The position numbers and the translations under genes were made by a program. Source: Chroococcidiopsidaceae cyanobacterium YX2bin18 (GTDB taxonomy: Bacteria; Cyanobacteriota; Cyanobacteriia; Cyanobacteriales; Chroococcidiopsidaceae). Taken from it: a DNA stretch of 64,000 nucleotides. Of this stretch, positions 32,020-43,720 are shown one piece after another (position 1 is the stretch's first letter; each line of letters starts with the position of its first letter). Below the pieces are notes generated by a model, which saw only the letters and a program-made list of their open reading frames with translations, was not told the origin of the DNA and searched no databases. The DNA lies in NCBI GenBank assembly GCA_030446505.1, contig JAUJND010000001.1:62001-126000 (forward strand), written 5' to 3'.

Positions 32020-32281
32020 ATGAACGCCAGCGTTAGTATCTGACCGGGAGATCCCAGAAGAACTACATGAATCGCTCAAAAGCTACTTAGAAACCCATCC
32101 GGACTGGGATCAAGACCGATTGTTTACAGCGGCACTGTCGCTATTTTTGCTCCAAAATGGCAACGGCGATCGCCGCGCAGTCCGGGTTTTATTTAGAAAG
32201 CCTATTTCACCACTGCGGTTAGATAATCCTCAGGACAAATCCTCAATATACTGCTCCTGGGTGTCGGAATTAATAGTCTGA
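32020..32281 (+). pseudogene. DUF2811-like protein (frameshifted)
   Basis: MNASVSI / REIPEELHESLKSYLETHPDWDQDRLFTAALSLFLLQNGNGDRR. Confidence 0.6.
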
Positions 32282-32594
32282 GTGTGGGCATGGCAATATA
32301 ACAGTGACTCAGCAACTAGTGCAGCCGTTACATTTTTGGTATTTATCCGGGACTAATGCAATAAGTTGCTGTGTGCCTTCTAGAGCAGATGTACTGCCAA
32401 AATTTCTAGCAATTAAAACTTTGGCAGGGATTCTTTGAGCACGTAACTACCAAACACTCACTCACAAAGCTGTACCATGGTCTGTCCAACTGCTACATAT
32501 CCACTCTCATCTATTTGTTGTATATCCACATTCTAAATACTTCATTTTCAGTATGGATATCACCTAAAGTGATTCTTTTTAGGAAGATGATGTC

Positions 32595-33292
32595 TTACTG
32601 TTGGCTTTGACTCGGAGCTTCAAACTTATAGCCAACCCACTGTCTGAATCACAATTGGCTGAGTTGCATCAATTTCAATTTTCTTGCGAATTTGACCAAT
32701 ATGAACATCTACAACTCGCTGATCGCCAACATATTCGTAGTCCCAGACCTCTTGAATTAGCTCAGAACGCCGCCAAACTCTACCTGGATGGCTAGCTAAA
32801 AAACGCAAAAGGTCAAATTCGAGAGCGGTCAAAGGTATTAGTTGATTGTTAATCATCACTTCCCGCCGCCCGATCAATCACTAGCTTTTCAAAAATAAGA
32901 CGTTGCTTTTCTGCTGTAGTGACAGCCCGCTGGCGCTTCAAAATTGCCCTACGCGAACTCTCAACTCCGCTAAACTAAATGGCTTAGCTCAGATAGTCAT
33001 CTGCACCTTGGGAAAAGCCGTGAATCTTTGTCCGCTTCGTCAGCCCGACTAGTCAGCATGAGCACAAAAACCTTGGTGCGGGTCATTTCTTCGCAGATGT
33101 TATAGCCAATCGCGTCTGGCAAATTTACATCCAAAAATTACCAAGTCTGGATTAAATTGCTCAAACATTGTAAGGGCAGTCTTGCCGTCTTCGGCAGACT
33201 TGATAGTTCTGCTTGGACAAGAAGCGTTGGATTAAAGTCCGGATTGCAGGATCGTCATCAACGACAAGAATCTTGGCGAGAGCCATAGCCAT
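32595..33292 (-). pseudogene. OmpR-family response regulator (receiver + winged helix), multiple frameshifts
   Basis: MAMALAKILVVDDDPAIRTLIQRFLSKQNYQV; PLTALEFDLLRFLASHPGRVWRRSELIQEVWDYEYVGDQRVVDVHIGQIRKKIE. Confidence 0.85.
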
Positions 33293-33740
33293 CACTTTGC
33301 ACAACAAATGAAGAGGATAAACAAGCTGATGAGATAAGCGGTAGTAATTGGGAACAATAAGATTCACAAGGCTAAAGCAATAAATTCCTATTTACCTTGA
33401 TGATAATTTATTCAGCATCTTAGACAATTATCAGCCCATACTCTGGGAATGCCAATAACTACTTGATATTCATCCACTTTTAAAGTTGGTATTAGTCCTT
33501 AAAGAAAGGAGTAGGAGCAATCTACCCCAGAGGCTTTCTTTATTAAACGAACGCTGTTAAGGAACACTGAAGTTGTTGGCATATGTTAAATTGGCTATGG
33601 TAACAGTGCTGCTTGTTAAATTGACAAATTTGTAGCCCTGATAGGAAGATAATTCAATCTCACAAATTCTTTCGACCAGCATAAAACCTAAAACCATTGT
33701 CTTTTCCACTGGCTACCCCTGGCTGGAGGCTATAGTCAGC

Positions 33741-34270
33741 ATGAGCGATCAAAATAACTACGAGGTGCTTGAGGTAACAGAAGACGCTACATTCGATGAA
33801 ATTCAGGATGCTCGTAGTCGCCTTTTACAGCAATACAGTGGCGATCATAAGCATCTAGATACGATTGAAGCGGCTTACGATGCGATATTGATGGAGCGCT
33901 TACGGATGCGCAAGAAGGTAAAATTAAGGTTCCAGAAGGTATCCGGTTTGCCGAGCGCCTTTCGCAATCACCTCCTAAACAAAGCGCTGTTACTGTTAAA
34001 CAGTCGCCTGCTTGGTTACAAAATCTACGTGATACGCCGAGTTCAACAGATATTCTGTTGCCTGGTGGTTTATTTTTGGTTTTAAGCGCCCTGACTGTCT
34101 TTTACACTGCTGCGGGTGTTCAAACTTTGCAGTTTGGCTTAATTGTCGGTGTTGGCTTAAGTCTTTACTTTCTTAAGCGTAAGGAACAAAAATTTGGTCG
34201 CGCTGTTCTGCTAACTGTCTTGAAGCCAATCCGCAGGATTAGTTGTGGGAGGTTGCTGGCAGCTTACTAG
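33741..34270 (+). pseudogene. CPP1-like (J-domain-like) membrane protein, frameshifted
   Basis: NYEVLEVTEDATFDEIQDARSRLLQQYSGD; later-frame TM segments PGGLFLVLSALTVFYTAAGVQTLQFG. Confidence 0.75.
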
Positions 34271-34406
34271 AGGAGCAAATAGTCAGCATCAATTTGACAA
34301 TTGAGCAGTTTTCTACAGTGTTGACATTTATCCTACTTTGGCTGATTAGCAGCTTCTTACGCTAGTGCGACATTGCTTTCACCTCTCCCTTTTTGCCGCT
34401 TGTAGG

Positions 34407-35119
34407 TCAAAGTCCTAAAGTTTCTTTTTCCACGGAGCGCAAAACTAAATCTACCGCCTCGCTCAGGTCTTTAACAATTAAGTCTGGCTGGTAGAGTTCA
34501 AGTTGAGCGCGATCGCGGATGCCACACAGCACTGCCATGATCTTGACACCGTGCTTTTTATTAATAATATCCGCTTCTGTATCTCCCACCATCCAAGCGT
34601 CATCAGCGGCAGGAAGTTCTGCTAATGCTCGTTCCATCAGTAGTGGTTTTATCATCAATGTCACGAGTTTTCTGGTAATCGTTAGCCAAGACAGTAACAA
34701 CGATCTTTGGGAAAAAATCTGCCTAAATCGTGCTGGTTAAAGGCATAGTCTAGTTCGCGGACGCGGCGCATAGTCATCACCGCTAGATCAACTCAGGTTG
34801 AACTTTTCAGTGCTGCTAATTGTTCCAGGCGCGAGGCAGTCGTATTGGAAGTAAGGTAGTGTATGTACAGTTTCCCGTCGCAACTGGGCAAATTGTTGCG
34901 CGCTTTTCAGGCCGTCTAGTCCAGAAATAGTGGCGATTTGTTTTTCAAGGAACGCTGACGCTTTAACTGCCAAAATTCTGCTTTACTGAGTTGTCGCACT
35001 GGCTGCTCCTGGATATCGGTCGAGTCCAAACAAAATTTATAGACACTGTAGTAGCGCTGGGAAACATCAATAATCGGACCATCAAAATCTGTATTAAAAG
35101 TCTTAACATTGTGAAACAA
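34407..35119 (-). pseudogene. HAD-family hydrolase, frameshifted
   Basis: NTDFDGPIIDVSQRYY..., LDGLKSAQQFAQLRRE, DAWMVGDTEADI. Confidence 0.75.
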
Positions 35120-35217
35120 ATGTACATTTACGACTTCCTCTTAAATGAGTTCAGTTTTAAATTTTAAATTTCTAATCAGCGGGTTTTGAATTATTAATCT
35201 AGTCGGCATCTTGGAGA

Positions 35218-36252
35218 CTACCTCGTTTGATCTGGTTCACGTTCAATAGCTTCAAATAAAGCACGGAAGTTGCCTTCGCCCTTCGAAACCTGGAGCCCTG
35301 TTTTCTCGCTCAATTAACTCAAGAAGAAGGTCGGCTGTCCAAAAATTGGCTGGGTGAAGGTCTGAAGTAGCACGGCATCGGGATTAGTGTCTTGCCAGTC
35401 AACTAAAATCTCTTGTTGGGCAATTTCCCAAGTTCAGCCGCAGAAAGAGAGAAAATTTTGGCGTGACTGCAATTGCGTGTTGTAGTAACTGGGGGTACTG
35501 GCAAGAAAGATACGCCTGAGAGGCAGAATTGAGCGATTACTTGCACAATATTGGGCGTTTGTAAAGCAATATGCTGAATTCCTGCTCCGCGATTTACGTC
35601 TAAAAATTCTAATTTGGGAATTAGGTGGATGCTGGTTGATTGATTGGGAATTGGACTGCGTTATTATGCGAAACCATGACTTGGCTGTGAACGGAGCGAT
35701 CAGTTTGAATTTTAAAGGCTGGTTTGGAACGAAAAATCAAAGTGTTTTGATTTACAACGGCACGCTCTAGGTCAACAGCAGCGACGTTTAGTACCAGCTG
35801 ATCACCAGTAAAGTATCGGCTGCTGAGTGTTGAGTATAGGTGCTAGATATTCAGCAAAGGGCAATGGGCAATAAGACTCGGTTCATTAGTATGAGTTGGT
35901 AAAGAACCCCAAGCGGCAATTTTGCCCCCACTTATTCCCATCTTGAATTTGGTGTTGCGGTTGCAGGACTTGCTGCCCCTGCGTTAGGCTCTAGTCATTA
36001 CTGCTTCCACATCTGCCACACACAAAAGCAATGTCATAACACCAGGCGGATACTGACGCAAAACTGAGCTACGGGGCTAAGTGGCGTGAGTGGTGAAGAT
36101 AAAACAAATTTAACTGAACCATTTTTAACTACTTCAGTGCAGGTGTGAGAACTAATACCATTGAAGCTACTGTGAAAAACCCATTTTGGCGCACAAACCA
36201 GTCGCGCGATGCTGGCATCTTCTGCATAGAAGTGAACGTGATCAATTTTCAT
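35218..36252 (-). pseudogene. 4-hydroxyphenylpyruvate dioxygenase-like gene, heavily frameshifted
   Basis: MKIDHVHFYAEDAS at N-terminus; GAGIQHIALQTPNIVQV-type sequence and HPPD-like C-terminus in broken frames. Confidence 0.65.
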
Positions 36253-36369
36253 AACTCGGAAAAGCAGCATACCGTTTTATCTATCTCAAATCTGCCTTTT
36301 TCGCTGGATTTGTGTTATTAATCAAGAATCCTCCCAAGCTAGAAAAATAGGTAGCTTTCTGGCTGAATA

Positions 36370-37043
36370 TTAATTTCTCACCGGCACTGCTTGCGGTTCG
36401 GCTGAAAGGGCATAAACAATTGCATTGGCAGCAGTTTCAGGGCTGAGCATTTTTTTGCGGTCTACCTTAAGTTGTACGTTGTCCCAGAAGGAGAATTTAC
36501 CCACCAAAGTAGAATAGCGTGAATCCTTGATGCCAGCGCTTTTAGTTCTTCTGCCATGCACTTACTAAAACCAACTACACCAAACTTTGAGCCACAGTAA
36601 GCCGCCGCCATTGACATAGAGTTAACACCTAAAAATCCCTACTACATTGCAGATGTGACCAGATTTACGCTCTTGCATCCAGTTCAGCTGCTGTGACTGG
36701 TGTAGAACTTTTTCTGGGTTGACATCCAGCATCGCGTCTAAATCATTATTCAAGGTTACTATATGGCTTCATGACTACTGCTCCAGCTACGTTGACTAAG
36801 GCATCGATTTGACCGAACTGGGCGACGGTACGTTCCATTAGCGCGTCTACTTGCTGATGATCAGTAATATCTGTGGGAACGGTTAAGATTTGGGTGCTCT
36901 CCAGGTAGTTGGTCAGCCGGGTTCGTAATCTTTCTGCTATCTCTTGCCACCAGTACCAAATGTGCGCCAGTGCGACGGCAAGTTTGCGAGTTAATGCTGC
37001 ACCAATGCCACCAGTCGACGATTACAATAACTTTGTCTTGCAT
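36370..37043 (-). pseudogene. SDR-family oxidoreductase, heavily frameshifted
   Basis: MQDKVIVIV, AHLVLVARDS, AAYCGSKFGVVGFSKCMAEEL in different frames. Confidence 0.7.
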
Positions 37044-37455
37044 ATCTCTTTACATTTCTTTGTTTACCCCATAATACTGATGTCTTTATTTGATATAGGC
37101 ATTAACTTGCTGGAGTATCAGGTAAAATGAGTCCTCGCTACCTAGATCCACCCTGTTAAAAGTCAAGGCAATATATATTCAAGGTGGTTGTCCTGTGCAT
37201 TACCTCTGTTTGCAGTAGTCCCGTTAGCTGCACGCTTACTTCTATCGCGTATTCGAGTTCCCAGCCGACTTTAGATGCGGACTAGTGCGAATAATTAAAA
37301 TAGTTAAATTTAATTAAGATTACATTCTGTTCTCTATGCAGTTCTGGACTACGGCTATTGATTGAAAACACAGCCAGAAAAAGAAGTTAATCATAACTGA
37401 CTCCAAATGTATTAAAGCTAATTTGTTGTATTTGCATCTAGAGGTTACTAAACTG

Positions 37456-39342
37456 ATGAAATTCTCTTGGAGAATACTTGTACTGTGGACATTGCCTGCT
37501 TTATAATTGGCTTTTTCTTCTGGCAGGGCGTTTGCGCTGCTAATCCTGCTTTGAGATGAGTAAGAACACTGCCAGTACTTTCGTATGACCTACGGGCGCT
37601 TTCCTGGAATACCTGGATACTGGGTCGATGACTACCGTAGATCTCATGTGAAGGTGGTCGAACAGCAATTGTGGAAGCTATTGGATCCAGACCTCGACAA
37701 TCGTATCCAACGACTGCGGGTGGATCTGCCTTATAACGCTCCTGAACTAATTACCAAGCTCAGAGATGCAAATATTAGCTTTGATTCTCATCCAATTCGC
37801 AATGATGGAGCGATTTGGGGGCTATTTGGGAATCTAATTTTTCCAATTTTGTTAATTGGTGGGCTATTCTTGCTGTTCCGTCGCTCTAGTAATATTATTC
37901 CCGGCAGGTCGGGTCAAGCAATGAACTTTGGCAAATCGAAAGCCCGTTTCCAAATGGAAGCTAAGACGGGATTAAATTTGATGATGTTGCTGGCATTGAT
38001 GAAGCCAAAGAAGAACTCAAGAAGTTGTGACATTCCTCAAACAACCGGAACGCTTCACTGCTGTTGGAGCGCGGATTCCTAAAGGTGTGCTGCTAGTTGG
38101 TCCTCCTGGTAAGGTAAACTTTGGTTGGCTGGCGGACGCTGGAGAAGCGGGAGTACCATTCTTTAGCATTTCTGGCTCGGAATTTGTCGAAATGTTTGTT
38201 GGCGTTGGTGCTTCATGAGTACGGATTTGTTTAAAAAAGCGAAAGAAAACGCTCCTGCCTGATCTTTATTGATGAAATTGATGCTGTGGGTAGACAGCGG
38301 GGTGCTGGCATTGGCGGCGGTAACGACGAAGAGAACAAACGCTTAACCAGCTTGTTGACTGAAATGGATGGTTTGAGAGCAATACTGGTGTGATTATCAT
38401 TGCGGCTACTAACCGTCCTGATGTATTAGACTCTGCCTTACTGCGACCCGGACGCTTTGATCGGCAAGTGATGGTAGATGCACCTGATCTTAAAGGGCGA
38501 CTGGAGATTTTTGAAAGTCCGGCTCGGAACAAGAAACTCGCCTCTACGGTTTCTTTGTAGCGATCGCCAGACGCACTCCTGGTTTTACAGGAGCCGATTT
38601 AGCTAACTTATTAAACGAAGCGGCGATTCTGACTGCTAGACGGCGCAAAGACGCGATTACCTTACCAGAAATTGATAATGCTGTTGACCGCGTAGTTGCC
38701 GGAATGGAAGGCACACCACTGGTAGACAGCAAGAACAAGCGACTGATTGCTTACCATGAAGTCGGACACGCTTTAATCGGCACTTTAATTAAAGACCATG
38801 ACCCCGTGCAAAAAGTTACTCTTATCCCTCGCGGACAAGCACAAGGATTAACTTGGTTTACCCCCAATGAAGAGCAAGGGTTGATTTCCCGCTCTCAAAT
38901 CAAAGCCCGAATTACTGGGGCTTTAGGGGGTAGAGCCGCTGAGGAGATCGTGTTTGGTTCTGGAGAAATTACGACTGGTGCCGGAAACGACCTGCAACAG
39001 ATAACAGGGATGGCACGGCAGATGGTAACTAAATTTGGAATGTCGGATTTAGGTCCCTTGTCTTTAGAAAGCCAGAGTGGAGAAGTGTTTTTGGGACGCG
39101 ATTGGACGACGCGCTCTGAATATTCGGAAGCGATCGCCTCTCGAATTGATGTCCAAGTCCGCGCGATTGTAGAAGATTGCTACAACGTGGCGAAACGACT
39201 GATGCGCGAGAATCGCACTGTGATGGATCGCTTAGTTGATCTTTTGATTGAGAAAGAAACGATTGACGGTGAAGAATTCCGCCAGATTGTTGCTGAGTAC
39301 ACTGATGTACCCGATAAGTCGCAGTATGTGCCAACTCTGTAA
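37456..39342 (+). pseudogene. ftsH: FtsH AAA+ metalloprotease: N-terminal/AAA half frameshifted, protease half clean
   Basis: [42 protein letters not shown] in several frames; clean from about 38704 with [11 protein letters not shown]. Confidence 0.85.
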
Positions 39343-39417
39343 AATTGAGTTGGTAAAACTTTAGCTGAGAAAACAAATCAACACTCTGTTTGTAAGACTG
39401 AAAGCAGATAAGTTGAT

Positions 39418-39449
39418 ATGGGGATGGTAAACACCATTCCCATTTTTTT
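39418..39449 (+). terminator. Terminator downstream of ftsH
   Basis: ATGGGGATGGT-aaac-ACCATTCCCAT-TTTTTT. Confidence 0.8.
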
Positions 39450-39540
39450 GTTACAAAACTTGCTCAACTAATTAAACACTAGTTACAGAGCTTTAGATAA
39501 AATTAGCAATTGGCAACGACCAATTAAAGTATGCATAAGC

Positions 39541-40149
39541 TCAAGGCAGATGCCGAATAATTCGGCAAGGATTTCCAGCAGCAACTACGTTTGCCGGAAT
39601 ATCTTTTGTCACAACACTGCCAGCACCGATAGTAGTGTTATCGCCAATAGTAACGCCGGGACAAATAATTGCACCGCCGCCAATCCAGACATTATTGCCA
39701 ATCTTAACTGGCGCAGCGAGTTCTCGACCGGAAAGACGAATTTCAGGTTCTATTGGGTGATATGCCGTGTAAATTTGCACATAAGGTCCGCACTTAACAT
39801 TTTCACCAATATTTACCGGATTGCCGTCTAAAATTACACAGCCATAGTTCATATATAACTGGTTACCAACATAAATATTGCTGCCGTAGTCGCAGTGGAA
39901 GGGTGGCACAATTTCAACTAGAGATTCTACTTTAGCGAATAGCTCAATTAGGATGTGCGCTCGCAATTCTTGTTCCGATTCAGTCGTAGCGTTGTACATC
40001 CTCAAAAGACGACGGGCGCGTTTACTCTCAGCAGCTAGTTCAGGATCGGAAGCTATATACAATTCGCCTGCTAGCATCTTTTGTTTTTCTGTTTTTTCCA
40101 CCATACACATCATGCTTGTTGGTTGTCCTTGCACAAATTTTAATGGCAT
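39541..40149 (-). CDS. Maltose/galactoside O-acetyltransferase-like hexapeptide transferase
   Basis: EKQKMLAGELYIASDPEL..., IGNNVWIGGGAIICPGVTIGDNTTIGAGSVVTKDIPANVVAAGNPCRII; true start may be an internal Met. Confidence 0.9.
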   Translation of the reverse strand: MPLKFVQGQPTSMMCMVEKTEKQKMLAGELYIASDPELAAESKRARRLLRMYNATTESEQELRAHILIELFAKVESLVEIVPPFHCDYGSNIYVGNQLYMNYGCVILDGNPVNIGENVKCGPYVQIYTAYHPIEPEIRLSGRELAAPVKIGNNVWIGGGAIICPGVTIGDNTTIGAGSVVTKDIPANVVAAGNPCRIIRHLP

Positions 40150-40716
40150 AGGGGTTGCAATCTCAGCCTGTGATTTCGGGTGATGGAGCTATATTGACGC
40201 GATGCCAAAGGCGGGCGAAGCCATCGCACTTGTTATCAGCTATTTGTTGGGATTAAGGACGAGGATTTATGATCCAACTAAACCTGTGAGGTTGATAGTT
40301 TCTATGGCTCACACTACTCTTAAACGCTTCACCCTTGCTGAATATCATCGTCTAGCAGAACTGGGATTTTTCGGTGAAGACGACCGAGTTGAGTTAATCT
40401 ACGGACAAATTGTTGAAATGGCAGCTAAAGGAACCGCTGATGAAGTTTGCCTGACTCGGTTACTGCGAGAGTTACCGAAATTGGTGGGCGATGGCTTCGC
40501 CAACGCTAAAGGCGTACGCGCTACTTTACGTTGTCAATCACCTATAGTTCTACCTCCAGACAACGAACCAGAGCCAGACTTTACGATTGTGCAAAATCGC
40601 GCTGATGATTATCTCAGTTCTCATCCTGAAGCAGCAGATGCCCTACTTGTGATTGAGATTTCAGATTCTTCTTTAAGTTATGACCAAGAGGTTAAATTAC
40701 CCCTTTATATCGAGAT

Positions 40717-40740
40717 GGCGGGGGGACGCTTCCCCCCGCC
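40717..40740. repeat. Perfect 10-bp-stem palindrome within coding sequence
   Basis: GGCGGGGGGA-cgct-TCCCCCCGCC. Confidence 0.85.
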
Positions 40741-40750
40741 ACTCTCGGCG

Positions 40751-40950
40751 GAAGCAAGTATTTCTGATTATTGGTGATTTAACTTAATATAGAATTAACA
40801 GGATGGTTCAAGCGAACATGATCATAATTTACAGGAAGCTGCCCCCAGCGACTCGCCGCTGAAGCAAGTATTTCTGATTATTGGATATTTAACTTAATAG
40901 AGAATTACCTGGAAGTTTACAGCGAACCTTATCAAGATTTACAGGATAAG
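40751..40950 (+). repeat. Imperfect tandem duplication, 110-bp period
   Basis: GAAGCAAGTATTTCTGATTATTGG at 40751 and 40861; similarity continues about 90 bp. Confidence 0.85.
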
Positions 40951-41277
40951 TTTGGCTATGGTGTGAAGCGTATTATTTTGTCTAATCAGGCGATCGCCCT
41001 TCCCTGTTTTCCTGATTTATTACTCGATTTGTCCAAGGTTTTTCCTATAATTGGAGTTTAAAACTGGGGCGATCACTTTCGTCTGCCTGCAAGTACATAA
41101 AGGAGTGAACTTACCAGTAGCCACCTCTAAGAAGGCGAACATACGCTCTTGTCATTATGAGACATTTTTGATTAACCTTGAGCCAGCTTTATAGTATGTA
41201 GCCAAAATAATTTAAAAAGTAGCAATATTTTATACTTAGTACTTTTAGTAAACTAAGCTCCAGATAAGGAAAAAACT

Positions 41278-42969
41278 ATGAGTATTACTCCAAAAGGTAT
41301 AAGCGTACTAGAGTTATATCGTCAATACAGAAACCAAAAATTAATTGTCAACCGTAGATATCAACGTAAGCTTGTTTGGACGAAAGCTGAAAAAGCTTGT
41401 CTCATAGAGAGTTTATTACTTAATTATCCAATTCCATTAATATTACTTGGAGTATTTAAGAGTAGTGAAGGAGAAGAAATATATGAAATCATTGATGGTA
41501 TGCAAAGGCTTAATGCCATTTTCAGTTTTATCGAAAATAAGTTTACCGTAGATGAAAAATATTTTGATGTAACAAAACATCCTTTTGCTAATGAGCTTAG
41601 CCAAGCAGGAGTATTTGAACCTGTAAAGGCAGAAGAAGCTACTTTCTTTGACTCTGATGTATGTGCAAAGTTTTTAGAGTAGCCGCTTGCCGTAACAATT
41701 TACCAAGCCAATTCCATTACAGAGATTGAAGATATTTTTAATCGAATTAATTCCAATGGTAAACATCTATCACCTCAAGAAGTAAGACAGGCAGGAGTCA
41801 CCACAAAATTTTCAGGTTTAGTTAGATATCTTGCTTCTGAGATTCGTGGTGATGTCTCAAGAGAAGAACTACCTTTAACTGATATGCCTGAGATTAGCAT
41901 TGATGCTAAATCAATTGATCTAGGATATGGAGTTCGTGCAGAAGATACATTTTGGTGCAATCAGGGAATTATACGTATTTCTGATCTTCGAGATAGTCAA
42001 GATGAGCAGTTACTGGCAGATATAATACTTTCCATAGGATTAGGGAAACCTTTTGCTGCAAGCAAAGATAACTTTGACTATTACTATGGTAAAGGTGATG
42101 ACGACAAATCAGATGAAATTGACTTAGCTATTGCAAGATATGGAGAAAATAATATCCAAAAAGATATAAAGACAGTTTTATCTCATATGAAAAATGCTAT
42201 TAAAGCAGTAAAAGGGGCAAGTGATAAAAAATTTTCTAAGAGATAAATTGAGTCGTCGTTCTGGAGTAGGTAATCCAGTGAAAGAGCCTTTTTACACATT
42301 ATTTATGGCTTTTTATGAATTAATTATAAAAGAATCAAAAGAACTATTTGACTATGAGCCAATATTTGCTGCTGTATCGAATTTGATTAGTAAGATTAAA
42401 ATAACTGCAACTGTTACAATTGACAACAGAATTCAAAATATCAATCTTACTAAAGGTTTAATTCAAAATTACTTTAAGCATACAGATAGTCCTACTCGCA
42501 GCAGTGGATCATACGCTGTAGATTTTGAAGGTTACTTGAGACGCTCAAAAACTGAGGCTGCTAATTATGATTTTAAGCAAGGATTTTATAGCCTGGACGA
42601 CAGGAATCGAAATTATGATGAGAGAAACTTAGACAAAATACTCCAAAATATTGCAGCAATGGCAAATTTGGGTAAAGGAAAGAAAGGATATATCTTTATT
42701 GGTGTATCTGATAAAGAGCCGGATACTCAACGTATTGAACAGTTAGATAAGATTACTGCTCCTCGGTTTTACTCATTTGGTATCGTGTTAATACAAATTT
42801 AACTCCTATCACATATATAAGACACACAGTATTAATGATTGAGGTCAAGGCTGGTGACGAGCCTGCATGGTACGACGGAAAAAAGCTTTATATTCGTGAT
42901 GGACATGAAAAAAAGCCGCAAGAAGTCTCCGGTGAGCAGACAGCAGCCGTTTACAGTCTGTTCAAATAA
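41278..42969 (+). pseudogene. DUF262 + AlbA_2/Schlafen-like protein, broken by an in-frame TAG, a poly-A frameshift and an inferred small deletion
   Basis: NRRYQRKLVWTKAEKACLIESLLLNYPIPLILLG...EIIDGMQRLNAI; IEDIFNRINSNGKHLSPQEVRQ; FKQGFYSLDD...ILQNIAAMANLGKGKKGYIFIGVSDKEPD; IEVKAGDEPAWYDGKKLYIRDG. Confidence 0.75.
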
Positions 42970-42984
42970 ATAAAGTTTAAGTTG

Positions 42985-43674
42985 ATGACTCCCACTTCTG
43001 CAAAAACCTTGACTTTTGAAGAGTACCGATTCTACCAGGGAGAACCGGATGTCCTCTACGAAATGTTCAGGGGTCACCTGATACCAATGGCAACACCTAC
43101 AGTTTTGCACACCAGTATTTGCCAATTTCTGGTTTATCAGTTTCAACGCTATTTCGGAACTCAAAATATTTCTCTAGTAGCGGCAACCACTGTTGGAGTC
43201 CGAACAGAGGAGAATTCATCTCGGATTCCTGATGTCATAGTTTGCAGTCAAAGCCTTTGGGAACAAGCCCTTAATAGACCCGGAGCAGGAGTGTTTGACT
43301 TAGGCGAAGTGCCTTTATTAGTAGTTGAAATAGCAAGTGAGAACTGGCGCGAAGACTATATTCGTAAACGTGCAGAATATGCCTTGATTGATATTCCTGA
43401 ATATTGGATTGTTGATCCTAAAAAAGAACGAGTCTGGGTCTTAAGTAATCCTGAAAGCGAAGATGGCTACGAACGAACCGAGTTCAAGCGTGGACAGGAA
43501 ATGATATCCATACAATTTCCAGAGTTAGTTTTATCAGTAGAGCAAGTGTTATCTCCTCCTGTTGTAGAGGAATTAATTAGGGAAGAACAAGCTCAACAAA
43601 ACCAGCTTGAGCAGCGAACCGAACGATTGGCAGCTAAGTTACGTGAGATGGGAGTAGACCCTGATGCTGTCTAA
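42985..43674 (+). CDS. Uma2 family (DUF820) endonuclease
   Basis: LTFEEYRFYQGEPDVLYEMFRGHLIPMATPT...RIPDVIV...VEIASENWREDYIRKRAEYALIDIPEYWIVDP. Confidence 0.9.
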   Translation: MTPTSAKTLTFEEYRFYQGEPDVLYEMFRGHLIPMATPTVLHTSICQFLVYQFQRYFGTQNISLVAATTVGVRTEENSSRIPDVIVCSQSLWEQALNRPGAGVFDLGEVPLLVVEIASENWREDYIRKRAEYALIDIPEYWIVDPKKERVWVLSNPESEDGYERTEFKRGQEMISIQFPELVLSVEQVLSPPVVEELIREEQAQQNQLEQRTERLAAKLREMGVDPDAV

Positions 43675-43720
43675 TTAAAGTGCCGATGCCAGAGCCACTG
43701 GCTTGCTATTCTAAACCCAA

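Larger units (their letters stand above)
40304..41061 (+). pseudogene. Uma2 family (DUF820) endonuclease gene disrupted by a palindromic insert and tandem partial duplication
   Basis: RFTLAEYHRLAELGFFGEDDRVELIYGQIVEM...; frame stops at first DYW* then resumes intact in the second copy (ISDYWIFNLIENYLEVYSEPYQDLQDKFGYGVKRIILSNQ). Confidence 0.8.

Noticed and set aside
31604-32540. Possible oriC: near-matches to the DnaA box (GCTGTGGATTT at about 31712, ATATCCACA at about 32520)
   Set aside because: Only isolated imperfect boxes, no dnaA/dnaN neighbourhood, and the TTTCCCCA array is not a DnaA consensus.
43006-43674. Uma2 genes (40304 and 42985) as toxins or defence effectors in their own right
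   Set aside because: Uma2/DUF820 genes are abundant multicopy families in cyanobacteria; proximity to the DUF262 gene alone is weak evidence.
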